Below are positions 5,279-6,601 of a stretch of 6,601 bases of DNA, piece by piece. Under the pieces are notes generated by a model. That model saw nothing but the letters and a program-made list of their open reading frames with translations, searched no databases and had not been told where the DNA came from. A program made the translations under genes and the position numbers. Within the stretch, counting starts at the first letter, position 1. Every line of letters starts with the position of its first letter. The stretch comes from Desulfobacterales bacterium (GTDB lineage: Bacteria; Desulfobacterota; Desulfobacteria; Desulfobacterales; BuS5), in contig JAERRQ010000037.1 of the NCBI GenBank assembly GCA_016735355.1, forward strand, positions 1-6,601. The letters are read 5' to 3'.

Positions 5279-5989
5279 TATGAACTTCCTTCTTGTTGTA
5301 CCAATTATGCCAATCAGCCCAGAGCCCAGCAGAAACAGGGCGCCAGGAATAGGAACAGGGTTATAAGCGCCTTTGCATGAATATCCTTCTGGATCAATGC
5401 GTGGCAGACCATCGGAAAAACCTTCCAAACTTTCTTTCCAACCGGCGCAATGTCCGTCGTTACAAAAATGGCCAAAACAATAGTCATCGGGGCCGGACCT
5501 TCCCTTGAATCCTCCTACCACGTTATAAATATACCAATTTAGTCCTAAACTTGATGCGAATTCATCCAAATCAGCAGCAGCGTTGTAACTGCGTTTTCCG
5601 CTGGCACATATCAGAGCAAATGGTGTATCTGTAACAAAATGATAACGATTCAGGAATTCCCCTTTAAACCGGGGATTAGTGACCCTGTCTGTGTCACTAA
5701 ACAGGTCTGAAGAAATATTGAGCACCCTGCCTTCTAAAAACGCATCATTTGTTCCGTCGTATCCCGGGTGGCCATCGGTATTCTTCAATCCTTTGCCTTC
5801 CCGAGGATCCCAATACTCGCCTCCACCCCATTCCTCGGGCGTCCTGATATCAATAAGGAATCCAATGTAATTATCCTTCATCATTTCATAAACACCGAGC
5901 GGACTGATCTCCATAAGCGCCGCAGATGCTAATCCGGGTATGGCTAAAACCATAAACACAAATAATGTTAAAATTCTAAACCTTTTCAT
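5261..5989 (-). CDS. Exported rhodanese-domain protein with a PEP-CTERM sorting signal
   Basis: The 242-aa protein opens with a signal peptide (basic MKRFR, hydrophobic 6-20, likely cleavage after ASA at about 23). A rhodanese-like domain spans about 27-190, with LIDIRTPEEW (45-54), the active-site loop CASGKR (C128 to R133) and the late VVGGFKG strand-turn (157-163). The persulfide-carrying Cys is present, so sulfurtransferase activity is possible outside the cytoplasm. Extra cysteines at 171, 176 and 181 form a Cx4Cx4C cluster, with another at 205. The C-terminus has a PEP-CTERM-type signal: VPIPG (212-216), a hydrophobic helix and basic RRK (233-235), which would make it an exosortase substrate sorted to the envelope. 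The final FIPCLSG is an unusual tail largely supplied by an inverted repeat. GGAGG 9 nt upstream fixes the start. I know no named equivalent. Confidence 0.8.
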   Translation of the reverse strand: MKRFRILTLFVFMVLAIPGLASAALMEISPLGVYEMMKDNYIGFLIDIRTPEEWGGGEYWDPREGKGLKNTDGHPGYDGTNDAFLEGRVLNISSDLFSDTDRVTNPRFKGEFLNRYHFVTDTPFALICASGKRSYNAAADLDEFASSLGLNWYIYNVVGGFKGRSGPDDYCFGHFCNDGHCAGWKESLEGFSDGLPRIDPEGYSCKGAYNPVPIPGALFLLGSGLIGIIGTTRRKFIPCLSG

Positions 5990-5998
5990 TTTCAGATT

Positions 5999-6021
5999 CC
6001 TCCTCCTCCTCCTTCTTCTTC
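5999..6021 (-). promoter_or_regulatory. Ribosome binding site within a GGA/GAA trinucleotide repeat
   Basis: On the minus strand the leader just before the rhodanese gene is a purine run of GAA triplets followed by repeated GGA triplets. The nearest GGAGG (complement of 5999-6003) is 9 nt from the ATG. The repeat offers several overlapping SD registers. Confidence 0.6.
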
Positions 6022-6148
6022 ATTTTTAGTCGAAATACACCAAACCTACATTCTGGTCCTCTTTTTAATGCTATTTACTTTTTTTAACCACCCCCTTTCG
6101 CTCTGACTGCTGAGCGTGATACTCAATCCACAATTAGCCAGATAACGT

Positions 6149-6170
6149 ACGCATCACCCGTAAGGTGCGT
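6149..6170. repeat. REP-like bulged hairpin beside the mobile-element end
   Basis: ACGC (6149-6152) plus ACC (6156-6158) pair with GGTGCGT (6164-6170), leaving a 3-nt bulge ATC and a 5-nt loop. It lies just outside the left inverted repeat of the transposase-remnant element. Short bulged palindromes of this kind are typical partners of Y1/REP-associated transposases. Confidence 0.4.
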
Positions 6171-6194
6171 TAAGGTGTCGTCAGTTAAGGTGTC
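6169..6194. repeat. Direct repeat GTTAAGGTGTC, two copies
   Basis: GTTAAGGTGTC occurs at 6169-6179 and again at 6184-6194, 15 bp apart. The second copy runs into the left terminal inverted repeat of the transposase-remnant element. A partial third match (GTAAGGTGC) begins at 6160. This suggests a duplicated or nested element end. Confidence 0.55.
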
Positions 6195-6425
6195 ACATCT
6201 TGCATAGTGAATAAATATGCATGTATTTAACCCACAGATCAGAATCTTTTTGCACTTTGGTTCGCATGGAACTTAAAATGTGGCTTACCGCCGAATAGGT
6301 AATACCAAACAAGCGTCCTGTTTCTTCGTTGGTCAGCATGCATGTTTTCCACACCAGGTAGACCAGCAAATCTTGATTCTCCTTTTTACTGTCAATATCT
6401 TATTAACTATTCAAGATGTGACACC
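6189..6425. mobile_element. MITE-like element with 26-bp terminal inverted repeats
   Basis: The 26-bp ends at 6189-6214 and 6400-6425 are inverted copies, identical at 24 positions, each beginning GGTGTCACATCTTG read from outside inward. They enclose about 185 bp that consist almost entirely of the 3' end of a transposase-like gene on the minus strand. This is what an internally deleted insertion element looks like: both ends kept, most of the transposase lost. No clear target-site duplication is visible. Confidence 0.65.
6193..6399 (-). pseudogene. C-terminal remnant of a transposase (Y1/REP-associated type suspected)
   Basis: This 68-codon minus-strand frame has no start codon; it begins after a TAA within the right inverted repeat and ends at TGA in the left one. 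It contains QDLLVYLVWKTCMLTNEETG (9-28), then RLFGITYSAVSHILSSMRTK, and ends SLCKM. The pattern of a helix, then TN.E.G..FG.TYSAVS, is a DnaA-like helix-turn-helix that I associate with the C-terminus of Y1 (REP-associated tyrosine) transposases in this group of bacteria. The catalytic N-terminal domain (HUH motif, Tyr) is missing, so it cannot be active. The family assignment is from pattern memory; a different HTH-tailed transposase is possible. Confidence 0.6.
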
Positions 6426-6435
6426 ATTTTCGCCC

Positions 6436-6601
6436 CTATTTGAGAATGTATACGCGTGGATAGTCCATGACTTTAAGGGTCAAAGCAATGGCGCCTGCCA
6501 CTTCAGGAACGTCATGGATAATTATCAGGTTGTTTCTCTTGTTTAGCTCCTCCATCATAGGCTTTGACCACATGTCATCGTAATCAACATGTCTGGCACC
6601 C
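6436..6601 (-). CDS. C-terminal part of a rhodanese-like protein lacking the active Cys (partial at window edge)
   Basis: The frame enters from the right edge of the window and reads GARHVDYDDMW (1-11), then KRNNLIIIHDVPEVAGAIAL (21-40), TLKVMDYPRVYILK (41-54) and a TAG stop at 6436-6438. GARHV, the III strand, the helix after it and Y.RVYIL follow the second half of a rhodanese fold. The position where the persulfide Cys loop should be reads IHDVPEVAG, with no Cys anywhere in the fragment, so it would be non-catalytic. The stop falls right after VYILK, where rhodaneses normally continue with a Gly-rich turn and a final helix, and the gene ends 11 bp from the mobile element's end. C-terminal truncation is likely. 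The N-terminal part is outside the window. Confidence 0.5.
   Translation of the reverse strand, partial: GARHVDYDDMWSKPMMEELNKRNNLIIIHDVPEVAGAIALTLKVMDYPRVYILK

Larger units (their letters stand above)
5990..6192. other. Upstream region of the rhodanese gene
   Basis: About 200 bp lie between the rhodanese start and the transposase-remnant stop (6193). They contain the purine-repeat SD and, farther out, the REP-like hairpin and GTTAAGGTGTC repeats. I looked for the sigma-54 type promoter (GG/GC at -24/-12) often expected for PEP-CTERM genes and found no convincing match. Confidence 0.4.

Noticed and set aside
5679..5870. A short + strand frame inside the rhodanese gene
   Set aside because: It is antisense to the signal-peptide/rhodanese coding region and has no ribosome site or protein-like features.
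6280..6546. An 88-codon + strand frame across the right inverted repeat
   Set aside because: It crosses both the transposase remnant and the rhodanese fragment in antisense and spans the element boundary. The minus-strand readings are much more protein-like.
1..6601. CRISPR array, tRNA or rRNA genes
   Set aside because: No regularly spaced direct repeats of CRISPR length, no cloverleaf-like segments and no rRNA-like stretches were seen on either strand.

Overview
The window looks like accessory-flavoured chromosome from an anaerobic bacterium, most likely a sulfate reducer of the Desulfobacterota (Desulfobacterales-like). This is inference from three things: a Cys-less HMG-CoA-synthase-like/DUF35 fusion next to an SCP-x type thiolase, a style I associate with anaerobic degraders of aromatics and ketones; a PEP-CTERM (exosortase) tail of the VPIPG...LLGSGLIG...RRK form common in that group; and moderate-GC codon use with strong AGGAGG ribosome sites. 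No rRNA, tRNA or CRISPR array is visible.

Left half, + strand (1-3765). After a gene-free leader with a short heptamer repeat come two co-directional genes: a 482-aa HMG-CoA-synthase-like protein fused to a zinc-ribbon/OB-fold (DUF35) domain (179-1627) and a 399-aa thiolase (1691-2890). A perfect 9-bp hairpin separates them and a textbook rho-independent terminator closes the unit. By analogy with archaeal thiolase/HMGS/DUF35 complexes and with BbsAB of anaerobic toluene degradation, they probably form one acyl-CoA-handling complex. The HMGS-like part lacks the Cys, Glu and His expected of a working synthase, so the thiolase is probably the catalytic partner. A separately transcribed metallo-beta-lactamase-fold hydrolase (3019-3765) follows.

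Middle (3766-5260). This part is mosaic and gene-poor. It holds a possible weak terminator, a decayed 41-codon reading frame, and a minus-strand pair of unknown genes: a 63-aa protein (4713-4904) and a 213-aa C-terminally membrane-anchored protein (4069-4710). The pair is separated by 2 nt, apparently translationally coupled, and has a candidate promoter. Two palindromic elements lie upstream: a roughly 105-bp cruciform-like structure loosely resembling an integron attC site, and a 25-bp inverted-repeat pair whose right arm supplies the last codons and stop of the next gene.

Right part, minus strand (5261-6601). An exported rhodanese-domain protein with a PEP-CTERM anchor (5261-5989) has an SD inside a GGA/GAA repeat. 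Further upstream is a MITE-like element (6189-6425) bounded by 26-bp inverted repeats that match at 24 positions. It encloses the C-terminal remnant of a transposase. The C-terminal part of a second, apparently Cys-less rhodanese-like protein runs off the right edge and ends 11 bp from the element.

The most noteworthy items are the catalytically degenerate HMGS-like/DUF35 + thiolase pair, the inverted repeat that forms the 3' end of the PEP-CTERM rhodanese gene, the IR-bounded transposase remnant beside the second rhodanese fragment, and the coupled two-gene unit of unknown function.
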